NCBI RefSeq assembly: GCF_013035425.1 | Contig: NZ_WQHX01000006.1 | Span: 235,132-299,131, forward strand | Origin: Ruegeria arenilitoris | GTDB taxonomy: Bacteria > Pseudomonadota > Alphaproteobacteria > Rhodobacterales > Rhodobacteraceae | Length of the DNA stretch: 64,000 bases | Direction: 5' to 3' | Shown: positions 45,145 through 54,454 of the stretch, piece after piece | Position numbering within the stretch: the first letter of the stretch is position 1 | Layout: every line of letters begins with the position of its first letter | Notes under the pieces: generated by a model | Database searches by the model: none | Told to the model about the DNA's origin: nothing | The model's input: only the letters and a program-made list of their open reading frames with translations | Made by a program: the position numbers and the translations under genes

Positions 45145-46155
45145 TTACTCTCCAACAACAGGATTTGCAGTATCGGCCCTTTTGTTCAGGTTTAGCACTG
45201 CGCGAAAGAATGCACGCAAATCATGCCAAAGTAAGGTCGATAGAAAATAGGGTGAAACGCCGCGATCCTTTCGAGTTATCAGGCATCGCAGCCAATGTAA
45301 AAAACCTCCGAGCAAATGCACAAATGTCGCTGCTGACGCGTATAGGGCACCGTGGTTTTTTACAAAGTAATGCAAGCGCGAATCGTACCAATATTCCGGT
45401 ACGCGTTTCCAGGTTTTCATTCCGGTAGACGCTGAACCGATGTGCATGACTTCGCTCGAGCGCACGTAATCGGTTCTATAACCCGCCTGTGCAGCACGCC
45501 TGCAAAGATCTGTTTCTTCGAAATATAAAAAAAACTTTTCGTCAAAGACGCCGATCTCGGAAAGCACGCTTTCGCGCATCATCAAACTTGCGCCTGCCAG
45601 CCAGTCTACTGGTTGTGTTTCGGTTGGAATGGCGACGGGAACAGCCTTATCAGCCAGCAATCGGCTGACCGGTCCGAAATTGATTGCACCTTCAAATTCG
45701 CTGGCAATTGACGGAAAGCGAAAACTAGTCAGATGCGGATCGCCATCTTCGCCATAAATATAGCTACCCGCAAAACCTGCCTTCGGCGTCGCTTCCAGAT
45801 GGTCCAGCAGCAAGCGTATGGCATTAGGCGCTGGAAAGGCGTCCGAATTTACTATGTATAAATAATCCGGTCGCGTCCCGTCGCTCAGGCCTGAGCGGAT
45901 TCCGACATTGTTACCTGCGCCAAATCCGCCGTTGTGACCTGACTGAATGACCCGGACCAGGCCGTCCTTGTCCCAGCCCAGTTTGGTGACCTGGCCTAAG
46001 ATTTCTTCGAACGAACCGTCCTTTGAGTCGTTGTCGACGATAATCATTTCACCGTCTATACCCTCCATTGCCGCGCGAACGGCTTCAGCCGCGCGCAGGG
46101 TCATTTCTGGCGTTTTGTAGTTCAGGAGTATTGTTAGGAGGCGGGGGTCAGACAT
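45145..46155 (-). CDS. GT2 glycosyltransferase within the NRPS-PKS operon
   Basis: A 336-residue family 2, rhamnosyltransferase-like glycosyltransferase. The nucleotide-binding acidic motif is IIVDNDSKDGSFE (about 37-49), the DxD-like site is YIVNSDAFP (about 100), and the catalytic-base region is FLYFEETDLCRRAAQAG (about 208-224). A C-terminal hydrophobic stretch (about 277-293) could anchor it to the membrane. It overlaps the PKS gene by 22 bases and ends two bases before the NRPS start, so it is an integral operon member. The likely role is glycosylation of the product; a role in polysaccharide synthesis is the alternative, given the EPS locus upstream. Confidence 0.9.
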   Translation of the reverse strand: MSDPRLLTILLNYKTPEMTLRAAEAVRAAMEGIDGEMIIVDNDSKDGSFEEILGQVTKLGWDKDGLVRVIQSGHNGGFGAGNNVGIRSGLSDGTRPDYLYIVNSDAFPAPNAIRLLLDHLEATPKAGFAGSYIYGEDGDPHLTSFRFPSIASEFEGAINFGPVSRLLADKAVPVAIPTETQPVDWLAGASLMMRESVLSEIGVFDEKFFLYFEETDLCRRAAQAGYRTDYVRSSEVMHIGSASTGMKTWKRVPEYWYDSRLHYFVKNHGALYASAATFVHLLGGFLHWLRCLITRKDRGVSPYFLSTLLWHDLRAFFRAVLNLNKRADTANPVVGE

Positions 46156-49100
46156 CGTTTCTCGGCCTCATCCAGGCATCGTTTCATTCTAGAGGCAAGA
46201 ACCCGCACATTTGGTTCCAAGACCATCGAGTCGTGATCACCGGGGACTTCAAACACCTCAATTTTGGGCGCCCATGGTGTCCAGTCGTTGTCGTGGGTGA
46301 TATAGTCCCGTTCGTGATTGATTAGACGATCCTGAGCGACCTGCCATTTACCGACCAGTGGCGGGCGAAAAAGGGTAAGTGGACCCGACCAAGGTTTAAG
46401 CGGATATGCAGCCACACTTTCAAGGAACGCCTCCTCGATAGCGGCATCATGGAACTGCTGGCCGTCGGCTTCGGCAGTTGAACCCGGTTGACGCTTCTGC
46501 ATTTCCCACGCAATTCGGTTTTTGACCCATTCGACGGGGTAAGCAGGTCCACGTTCGCGCAACTCGAGCAATTGGATCATCATGCGATCACGACGGGTTA
46601 CTGAGGGCCGCACAGGCAAAGGCGTGTCCAACATGACCAGAGAGCTGACTTCTTCGCCTGCAGCCGTAAGCTGTTGCGCAATTTCGTATGCTGTAATTCC
46701 GCCACCGGAAAAACCACCCAGCATATAAGGCCCACGTGGCTGGACCTGACGTATTTCAGCGATGTAGTCGCGAGCCGCTTCCTGCAGATCGCGGTGAGGT
46801 TCTTCATCGCCATATAGGCCTCTAGCCTGGAGCCCATAGAACGGACGATCAGTGCCGATAAGATGTGCAAGATGTCGAAGGTTCAGCACGTTACCGAACA
46901 TGCCTGCCACCAAGAAGAATGGCGTTTTCGGACCACCTTCTCCGCTATGCATTGGCACCAGATGGGTGAACCGGCGTTCAGGGGCAGAAGGTGCATCGTC
47001 TGCAGCCTTTTCGTCGCCTTCTTTTGGAACTCCACGTGCGGCAATAAGCTCGGCGCATTTACGAATTGTAGGAGCCTCAAACAGAACCGAGATTGGAAAG
47101 TCCACATTGTACGTTTTGCGAATTTGGGCAAACAGACGCACGGCGATCAAGGAATGACCGCCCAGATCAAAGAAGCTGTCTTCGACCCCGATCTGATCGA
47201 CACCAAGCAATTCCTGCCAAAACCCTGCCAAACGAACCTCGATATCGTTTTCCGGAGCAACAAAATCCGAATCCAATTCGGGACGCTGGAACTTTTGGTC
47301 GGACCCGGTGTTATCAGCGGTGGTTTCACCCGCCTGATCGACCAAGCCGACAAGATCGAGAGAAGACAGGATTACTTGTGACTGATCTGAAGCCAAAGCA
47401 CGGAAGAACAAATCGGGACCTTCACTGGCCAAAATGCCTTGAGACAAGTTGTGGCGAAGGCGTTCTTCGGCTGGCGACAGTGGGGCAGGCGTATCCAGTT
47501 CACCGGATTGAGCGGGTGTGGCTTCAGAAGATGCAAATCCGGCAGTGTCCTCCATCCGGCGGATGGAAAACCCTTCGACCTCTACGCAAATCGATCCGTC
47601 GGGTGTGGCTATCGTCACGTCGAAACTGGCAACTTCGCCGTCCGCTCTGTTGTCTCCGGCGTTACGAACCCAGCTTACGATTTCGGCGGGCAAGGGTTGA
47701 TACACGCGGATCGATCGGTAAGAGACCGGAACCCATAAATGAGTGGGTTCGTATCCTTCAATTAGCGCCATGGCCCAGCCGGTTGCCAGATCCATCAATC
47801 CTGGATGCAATTGGTACCCGTCCGTCACATCGCTGCGTAGATCATCGGTTAACGCAAGTCTGGCAAGCCCTTCTGCTTGACCCATTGCCGTGGATGTCAG
47901 GACTTTCCACCGCGGACCAAAAGCCAGATGCGCTTCCTGATAGGATCGTAAACGTCCCCCTTCTGGAGCATGACGGGCCTCTGCGCACCGCGCGGCGATT
48001 GCAGAAATGTCAATTGGTTCGACCTCGGCCAAGGGCATCAAGGACAGACTGGCCTGGGCGTTCATTTCAAATGCTGAATCTTCTGCCGCGCTTTCGACAA
48101 CAAAATCATACCCGACGTCACTGCGAGGTAAACGCAGCCGGACTTTTTGATGTTCAGTGTTGGAAACGGCCAGAGGTCGCAGGAAGTAAAGGTCGCGAAT
48201 TTCAAACGGTGCGAGTTCGCCCTGTACGCTAAGCGCTTCGGTGGCCATTTCCAGATATCCGGTTCCTGGGACTAGTGCATCGCCTGCCTTGGTTCTGTGT
48301 TCGTTCAAGAACCATCGATTGTTGGCGTTGTAAGTCGCGGTGAAAATCCGGTTCCCTGCGCGGTCGAATGTCGCTTCATCCAGCATCGGGACGTCGGTCG
48401 GTTCGCTTGGAGCAGGCGTACCACCTGTTCTAGCCTCCATTGCGTCTGCCGCCATGCCCACATCGGACCAGATACCCCAGTTAATTGCTGTGACTTTTGT
48501 TTTGTCACCAGATCTCGAGCGGGCATAGGCATTAAGATATTCATTCGCCGAGACATAATCGACCTGCCCGATTGGGGCCGTTGCCGTAGAAGTAGAAGAG
48601 AACAGTACAAGCCAATCGAGGGATCCGTCCGGAAACAACTGATCGATCACCTGCGTGCCATGAACCTTTGGCGTGAAAACGTCTTCTATTTCCATCATCG
48701 ACTTTGTCATGATGGGCGCGTCATCGATTAAGCCAGCAGCGTGGATGACGCCATTGATCGCGCCAAATTCCTTTCCAACCTGTTCTATGGCAGCCCGCAT
48801 TTCCTCAACGTTCGACACGTCTGCAGTGACGGTCATGATCTGTCCGCCTGCGGCTTCAAGCTGTTCTATAGCTCGGATGCGGCGGACATAGGTGTCTTGA
48901 GGAGAGCTGTTTCCAAGAATGCGGGGCCATTGGTCACGCGGCGGCAGCCCGGAACGAGACAAAAGCACAATTTTTGCGGCGCATCGTTTGATAAGTGCCT
49001 CAGCCAGTGTAAGGCCAATGCCACCATATCCGCCAGTAATGAAATAAGTGCCGCCGTCACGCAGCGGAAGATCTTCGGGCACAGGATCGGGTAGAAGTTG

Positions 49101-52100
49101 CGCGCGGTATCCTTGCTCCAAGCGTTTCCCGTCACGAAGGGCTGCTGTCCAGTTACCGGGTTCAGCAAGTAAGTCTTCCAAGACCTGATTTGAAAGGTCT
49201 TCGGAAATCTCGGGTGGTTTGCGCCTGTCGCCCTGCTGAGGGAGGTCGACGTCCAGCACACCGCAGGTGATACCAGGGTATTCGCGCGGGATGACACGGG
49301 CCGGCCCGGTCAAAGTAGCCTTTTCTGGGTGGGGCAGGCCCTCGTCCTTGACTTTCAAAGCTCCGGAGCAAAGGACGTTCATGTGAATCGGTCCGCGCAA
49401 GTCCTCTTCTCCGATCGCCTGAGCGAGAAAGAATAAGCTAAAGAAACCTTGCTCAAGGTTGCGATGGAAAAAGCTGCTGCCAGGGCGGAAGCTTTCGCTT
49501 TGTGTTAACAACCAGCCGTGAACAATCCGGGTAGGGCTGCGATCACGGGAAGCTAAATCGGCCAGAAGCGCCTGATATCCTTCGCGACCTCGTTCAGGGG
49601 CAATACGGTATTCATTGTCGCCGGTCCGGACAAAGGCGTCGCCTGTTGTAACAGTTGTTACCGAATGCCCTGCCTTGCGCAGGCGAGACGCGACTTGGTC
49701 GCACAATCCTGACTTGTCCGCAAAAATCAGCCAGTTTTCAGCCTTAGTGTCGGTCAGATCGCCTGTGACATCGATATCGCAATTTGCGTATCGCGGTGTC
49801 CACGCAACGCGGTACCCCCAATCCTCGGGATTTTCTGAGCGCATCAACCACTGAGATTTGGACTCTGCCGCTGCTGCCTTGCCGGGTTCGATAAAATAAG
49901 ATGAACGCTGGAAGGCATAGGTCGGAAGCGGAACGCGGTTGCGGTGTGCCTCTCCCCAAATCTGGCTCCAGTCAATGCGACCGCCCAATGCCCAGATCCG
50001 TCCAAGCATGGCCATGAAATACGCATCGTCGGCAACGGTGTCGTCGGGGTGACGTAAACTTCCAATCACCTGATTTGCATCGACCTTGTCATGTTGGCCA
50101 GTAAGCGAAGCAAGAGCTTTACCTGGGCCGACTTCAATAAAGATGCGTTCAGGGTTTTCCGCCAATGTGCCAATGCAGTCTGCGAAATGAACTGTTCCAC
50201 GAAGGTGCCGTACCCAATATTCAGGGTCTGTAGCCTCAGCTTCGGTAATCCACGTCCCGCTGCGGTTCGAAGTAAAGGGAATCTTTGGTGGATTCAAAGT
50301 GATTGAACGCAGGTAGTCGCCAAAATCCTTTAGAATCGGCTCCAGCATCCGCGAATGGGCCGCTATATCAATCGGGATCCGTTGATAGTCGACATCAAGT
50401 TTAGCCAATCGTTCCTGCAACTCATCCAGCGCGGCCTGTGGTCCCGTAGCAACGGCCAGACCAGGTGCATTTACAGCGCCTAGATCAAGATGATCACCCA
50501 ACAATGGGCGCAACTCATCCGCTGGCAATGGAACGCTGAGCATTCCACCGGCAGGCACGTTGTCGAACAACTTACCCCGTAAATGAACCAAGCCGATGCA
50601 GTCTTCGAATGACATGACACCAGCAACACAAGCCGCAGTATTTTCTCCCATTGAGTGCCCTACGAGTGCAGCAGGCTTAACCCCCCAAGCCATCCACAAC
50701 TGTGCCAGTGCGTATTCAGTGATCATTATTAGCGGCAGCTGCACCGATGGTTTCTTAAGTCGTTCTTCGGCCTTGGTTTTTTGCTCTGGCTCGGGCAGCC
50801 AGATAGACCGAATGTCATAGTCCAACATGGGCTGCAGTATATCCAGTCCCTTGTCCATCCAGTCTGCAAATACCGGCTCTGTCTCATACAGGTCCCGTGC
50901 CATGCCGGCATATTGAGCTCCACCTCCGGGGAACATGAACACATGCTCCGGATTGTCTGAGATCACAGAATGCGTGAAAACTCGGCGGGGGTCGTTTTCC
51001 TGCAATAACTCGATCGCCTGGTCGTGGTTCTCTGCAACGAGGACCCGACGTTTTTCAAACCCGCGCCGCCCCTCTTTCAATGTCCATGCAATGTCGGCAA
51101 GGTCCTGATCTGGATGAGAGCGTAAGTGATCGGTCAACAACTCCGACCCCCGATCCAAAGCCTTTTTTCCTCTGGCCGACAAAGTCAAAAGCTGGAATGG
51201 CCAATCGGATTGGTCCGATTCAGATCGTGCGGGAGCTTCTTGCAGGATCGCATGCGCGTTGGTACCGCCTACACCTAGTGAATTGACGCCGGCTCTGCGT
51301 GGTCCGTTTCGGGGTACCCAATCCGTCAGTTGGTCGTTGACCAAAAATGGGCTGTGATCAAAATCAATCGCCGGGTTTGGCTTTTCATAACCTAGGCTGG
51401 GCGGCAATTGCCGATTGTGCAACGACAACGAAGCCTTGATCAGACTCGCGACGCCAGCTGCGGTATCAAGGTGACCGATATTGGTTTTGACCGAGCCTAA
51501 CCTGCAAAAAGCTTTCTTTTGCGATGTTTCGGAAAAGGCTTTGGTCAGGGCGGCGACTTCGATTGGATCTCCCAGATAGGTGCCAGTGCCATGGCATTCG
51601 ACGTAGTCGATGGTGTCGGCTTTTACATCTGCCATAAGATGTGCTTCGGCGATTGCCGCGGCTTGGCCATCCACGGACGGTGCCAGATAGCCGGCTTTGT
51701 CCGAGCCATCATTGTTGATCGCGGTCCCGCGGATCACGCTCCAGATATGGTCTCCGTCCTCAAGGGCATCTGACAATCTGCGCAATACTACCATTCCCGC
51801 ACCCGATCCAAAGACAGTCCCCTGTGCGCGATGGTCAAAAGCGTGGCATTGTCCGTCTGGCGACAGCACCTCGCCCTCTTTGTATATGTACCCGCGATTC
51901 TGCGGCAGTTCGATTGTGACGCCACCTGCCAGAGCCATGTCGCATTCGCCCGTCATCAAAGCTTGGACGGCGTAATGGGCTGCTACCAATGATGTCGAGC
52001 AGGCTGTCTGAACGTTTACGCTGGGGCCCTTAAGATCAAGAATGTGGCTGACGCGAGTGGACAAAAAATCCTTGTCGTTCCCAGTGTGTCGCAGCAGGAA

Positions 52101-52556
52101 CATACCAACGTCTTCGACCAGATCCGGGTTGGAACAGACGTTGAAGTAAAAGTAGCTACCCATCCCGCAACCTGCGAAAACGCCAATCGGGCCGGGGAAA
52201 TTCTCGGGTGGGTGGCCAGCGTTTTCGAGGGCTTCCCATGCAACTTCCAGCAGTTGCCGATGTTGTGGGTCCATAATTGCGGCCTCTTTTGGTGAGAGGC
52301 CAAAGAACTCGGCATCAAATTGATCAAACCCGTCAAGTGGAGCGGCAAATGGGACATAGTCAGGGCGCTCAAGCAGGTGCGGAGCCTCTCCTGAATCCAA
52401 TAGTGTTTGTTTGTCAATTTCACGGATCGACTCGATGCCGTTCCGCAAATTTGACCAGAAAGTTTCGATCGAACCCGCGCCAGGTAAATGCGCTGCCATT
52501 CCAACAATCGCGATGTCGCCATCCCGAACGTCAATACTCACTTTTGAACCATCCAT
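46134..52556 (-). CDS. Type I PKS single module: KS-AT-KR-DH-ACP-TE
   Basis: A 2140-residue modular polyketide synthase. KS: about 14-440, with Cys 186 in QTACSTSL, HGTGT and KTNIGHLD. AT: about 540-860, with Ser 635 in GHSMGE and a DIAAHS specificity stretch that does not decide the extender; malonyl-CoA is my guess. KR: about 1165-1390, with TGGYGGIG and an IDD motif suggesting a B-type ketoreductase. DH: about 1400-1660, with His 1420 in EHRTKAGDALVPG, one residue longer before Gly than usual. ACP: Ser 1802 in DLGGHSL, which looks PCP-like. TE: about 1880-2140, with Ser 1950 in GFSGGG. There is no enoyl reductase. I start at ATG 52556; TTG 52568 is possible, and neither has a good ribosome site. 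Confidence 0.94.
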   Translation of the reverse strand: MDGSKVSIDVRDGDIAIVGMAAHLPGAGSIETFWSNLRNGIESIREIDKQTLLDSGEAPHLLERPDYVPFAAPLDGFDQFDAEFFGLSPKEAAIMDPQHRQLLEVAWEALENAGHPPENFPGPIGVFAGCGMGSYFYFNVCSNPDLVEDVGMFLLRHTGNDKDFLSTRVSHILDLKGPSVNVQTACSTSLVAAHYAVQALMTGECDMALAGGVTIELPQNRGYIYKEGEVLSPDGQCHAFDHRAQGTVFGSGAGMVVLRRLSDALEDGDHIWSVIRGTAINNDGSDKAGYLAPSVDGQAAAIAEAHLMADVKADTIDYVECHGTGTYLGDPIEVAALTKAFSETSQKKAFCRLGSVKTNIGHLDTAAGVASLIKASLSLHNRQLPPSLGYEKPNPAIDFDHSPFLVNDQLTDWVPRNGPRRAGVNSLGVGGTNAHAILQEAPARSESDQSDWPFQLLTLSARGKKALDRGSELLTDHLRSHPDQDLADIAWTLKEGRRGFEKRRVLVAENHDQAIELLQENDPRRVFTHSVISDNPEHVFMFPGGGAQYAGMARDLYETEPVFADWMDKGLDILQPMLDYDIRSIWLPEPEQKTKAEERLKKPSVQLPLIMITEYALAQLWMAWGVKPAALVGHSMGENTAACVAGVMSFEDCIGLVHLRGKLFDNVPAGGMLSVPLPADELRPLLGDHLDLGAVNAPGLAVATGPQAALDELQERLAKLDVDYQRIPIDIAAHSRMLEPILKDFGDYLRSITLNPPKIPFTSNRSGTWITEAEATDPEYWVRHLRGTVHFADCIGTLAENPERIFIEVGPGKALASLTGQHDKVDANQVIGSLRHPDDTVADDAYFMAMLGRIWALGGRIDWSQIWGEAHRNRVPLPTYAFQRSSYFIEPGKAAAAESKSQWLMRSENPEDWGYRVAWTPRYANCDIDVTGDLTDTKAENWLIFADKSGLCDQVASRLRKAGHSVTTVTTGDAFVRTGDNEYRIAPERGREGYQALLADLASRDRSPTRIVHGWLLTQSESFRPGSSFFHRNLEQGFFSLFFLAQAIGEEDLRGPIHMNVLCSGALKVKDEGLPHPEKATLTGPARVIPREYPGITCGVLDVDLPQQGDRRKPPEISEDLSNQVLEDLLAEPGNWTAALRDGKRLEQGYRAQLLPDPVPEDLPLRDGGTYFITGGYGGIGLTLAEALIKRCAAKIVLLSRSGLPPRDQWPRILGNSSPQDTYVRRIRAIEQLEAAGGQIMTVTADVSNVEEMRAAIEQVGKEFGAINGVIHAAGLIDDAPIMTKSMMEIEDVFTPKVHGTQVIDQLFPDGSLDWLVLFSSTSTATAPIGQVDYVSANEYLNAYARSRSGDKTKVTAINWGIWSDVGMAADAMEARTGGTPAPSEPTDVPMLDEATFDRAGNRIFTATYNANNRWFLNEHRTKAGDALVPGTGYLEMATEALSVQGELAPFEIRDLYFLRPLAVSNTEHQKVRLRLPRSDVGYDFVVESAAEDSAFEMNAQASLSLMPLAEVEPIDISAIAARCAEARHAPEGGRLRSYQEAHLAFGPRWKVLTSTAMGQAEGLARLALTDDLRSDVTDGYQLHPGLMDLATGWAMALIEGYEPTHLWVPVSYRSIRVYQPLPAEIVSWVRNAGDNRADGEVASFDVTIATPDGSICVEVEGFSIRRMEDTAGFASSEATPAQSGELDTPAPLSPAEERLRHNLSQGILASEGPDLFFRALASDQSQVILSSLDLVGLVDQAGETTADNTGSDQKFQRPELDSDFVAPENDIEVRLAGFWQELLGVDQIGVEDSFFDLGGHSLIAVRLFAQIRKTYNVDFPISVLFEAPTIRKCAELIAARGVPKEGDEKAADDAPSAPERRFTHLVPMHSGEGGPKTPFFLVAGMFGNVLNLRHLAHLIGTDRPFYGLQARGLYGDEEPHRDLQEAARDYIAEIRQVQPRGPYMLGGFSGGGITAYEIAQQLTAAGEEVSSLVMLDTPLPVRPSVTRRDRMMIQLLELRERGPAYPVEWVKNRIAWEMQKRQPGSTAEADGQQFHDAAIEEAFLESVAAYPLKPWSGPLTLFRPPLVGKWQVAQDRLINHERDYITHDNDWTPWAPKIEVFEVPGDHDSMVLEPNVRVLASRMKRCLDEAEKRCLTPAS

Positions 52557-53512
52557 AACAATAACCAAGTGTGTCCAGAACGCCCATCACACTGCGTCAC
52601 GCTTACCCTAAAAAACTACAAAGGTCCAAATCGCGTCTTTAGGTTGGCGTGAGCAAATACTGTTCAACATAAGTCTTTCGAATTGAAACTGATCCCAATG
52701 ACAGCAGTTTAACAAGGAACAAGCCGGAAATATGGCCATTCCATCAAATTTTTTTCGTAGCCCAGACTGGTGTCATTTTGCTGCATTATAAGCGACAGTC
52801 TTTGCTTTTTCTACTGATTGTCGCGTTGTTTGATCGGCCGGTCGAGATCGTTGAGGCAGTCGACGGAAATGACAAGTTGCCAACTTTGTTTGGCGCTATT
52901 TGAAGACTTTTTGGGATCAACTGACCCACTATGAAAGAATCGGTGGGATTGACAAAGATGAATCGAGAAACAATTGCTCTTTGAGGGCGGAATTGGGTTG
53001 AATTCTTGCATTGTGTAACCGAGGCCGCATTTCGTTGATTGCCAAAATTGGCAAGATCACCGGTCAAATTTGGCAGGGTTTTCGTTTGCGAAACTTTATG
53101 TGATTTTCTCAATTAACTCGAAAATTTCTAACTGATTACCCAGTGGTAGGGATTGCCTAAAAACCGAACATAGACCGTGACAAATGGTCTTTTCTGATCC
53201 GCCACCTCTGACAGAAGACTTTTCACTATGTTGCTTCGGTCACCATAGGCTGATAACCCAAGCGAGTAGTTTGAGCGACTTTTCTGCAAGGTCGCAGTAT
53301 TGTTTGTTATCAGGTGAGCTCAGTAATGACTGCAGCAAGGTGCAATGCAAAATTAAGTTGCGTGATCTGCCAACGCCAGCAGGCCAATCCGAGCGAATCG
53401 CAGTTTGAAACATGCCTCAACTCTGTGACCGCGTTCATATCGGCTGGATCAAATCCGTGGCAGACGTCTCAAACTCGTCTAATTTTGTTGTAAGATGGCG
53501 TAAAGATGCGGT
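52557..53512. other. Long divergent intergenic region between NRPS-PKS and EPS operons
   Basis: About 955 bases without a credible gene, separating two divergent operons. Open frames here (for example minus 52786-53112 and plus 53184-53408) are short, lack family resemblance and ribosome sites. The region contains repeated TTGCCAA/TTTGGCA half-sites: TTGCCAA near 52877, the inverted pair at 53039-53054, and AAATTTGGCA near 53066-53075. There is also a TTTCG-TTTG-CGAAA inverted repeat at 53080-53093. It should hold the promoters of both operons; no clear -35/-10 pair can be named. Confidence 0.5.
53039..53054. promoter_or_regulatory. Inverted repeat, candidate regulator site
   Basis: TTGCCAA-AA-TTGGCAA: two perfect seven-base arms around a two-base spacer, roughly 480 bases upstream of the PKS start and 460 bases upstream of the ATPase start. 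Similar half-sites recur nearby. The symmetry suggests a dimeric regulator, but none is encoded nearby and binding is not shown. Confidence 0.4.
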
Positions 53513-54454
53513 GTGGTATGTGGTTACACCGTAAGTAAAAGAGTAAAAAAGTTGAACATTCGCTCAGGCCATATTCCTGGCAACCAAACAACTGGTAGCT
53601 CATTGGATATATATACGGATCACTTCGGTTTGACCGAGCGGCCGTTTTCGCTCGTGCCCGACCCAAGTTTTTTGTATTGGTCGGCGTCTCATCAGCGTGC
53701 GTTTACGATGCTGGAATACGGTATTCTGACGCGCGCGCCTATAACCTTGATTACTGGCGAGGTCGGTTCGGGTAAGACAACCCTTGTTCACCATCTCCTC
53801 AAGTCCGTTGATCAGGATGTTAGGATTGGGTTGGTTTCGAACGCTCATGGTGATCGCGGAGAATTGCTGCGATGGGTTTTAATGTCGCTAGGTCAACCTG
53901 CGCCTTTCGACGCGACATACGTCGATTTGTTCGCGGAATTTCAAACTTATCTAATCGAACAGTATTCTCTGGGGCGCAGGGTCATTCTTATCTTTGACGA
54001 GGCCCAGAACCTAAGTACGGAATCTCTGGAAGAGCTCAGGATGTTTACCAACATCAATTCCAATAAAGATGAGCTATTACAGCTGGTTTTAGTCGGGCAG
54101 CCAGAATTGCTTGACATGATCCGTCACCCAAAAATGCGGCAATTTGCGCAACGGGTGGCTTCCAGCTTCCACTTGCATTCAATGGATTCGAAGACGGTGC
54201 GAAAATATATTGGTCATCGCCTCTCAGTCGCCGGTGCGAAACGAAATATGTTTAGCCGGGCCGCCACCGATCTGATTTATGAGATGACGGGCGGTGTGCC
54301 ACGTTTGGTGAATCAGCTCTGCGACCTTTCAATGGTCTATGCTTTCACCCGGGGCAACAAAAGTGTCGTCGGGCACACTGTGCAAAAGGTTCTGGACGAT
54401 GGCGCATTCTTCGCCACGTATTTGCCCGCAAGAGAAAGTGAACAACCTTCATGA
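53513..54454 (+). CDS. ExeA/XrtA-locus-type AAA ATPase
   Basis: An AAA+ ATPase like GspA/ExeA and the putative secretion ATPase of exopolysaccharide-exosortase loci. Motifs are the N-terminal DHFGLTERPFSLVPDPSFLYWS, Walker A TGEVGSGKTTLVHH (about 82-95), Walker B VILIFDEAQNLS (about 157-168), LVGQPELLDMI and a GGVPRLVNQLCDLSM sensor-2 region. It starts the EPS operon and overlaps the chain-length gene by four bases. The start is uncertain: no ATG precedes the conserved domain. I give GTG 53513; TTG 53552 or TTG 53603 (directly before DIYTDHFGL) are possible and the last fits relatives best. Confidence 0.85.
   Translation: MVCGYTVSKRVKKLNIRSGHIPGNQTTGSSLDIYTDHFGLTERPFSLVPDPSFLYWSASHQRAFTMLEYGILTRAPITLITGEVGSGKTTLVHHLLKSVDQDVRIGLVSNAHGDRGELLRWVLMSLGQPAPFDATYVDLFAEFQTYLIEQYSLGRRVILIFDEAQNLSTESLEELRMFTNINSNKDELLQLVLVGQPELLDMIRHPKMRQFAQRVASSFHLHSMDSKTVRKYIGHRLSVAGAKRNMFSRAATDLIYEMTGGVPRLVNQLCDLSMVYAFTRGNKSVVGHTVQKVLDDGAFFATYLPARESEQPS

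Noticed and set aside
47093..48232. 379-codon plus-strand open frame inside the PKS gene
   Set aside because: It is antisense to the ACP/DH region of the PKS, is rich in Arg, Pro and Trp with no recognisable motif, and has no ribosome site. It is a by-product of the coding strand's composition.
52786..53112. 108-codon minus-strand open frame in the NRPS-PKS/EPS intergenic region
   Set aside because: Composition is Asn/Ser/Thr-rich without hydrophobic-core pattern, no ribosome site, and it is built over the inverted repeats. Considered a small leader gene, but nothing supports it.
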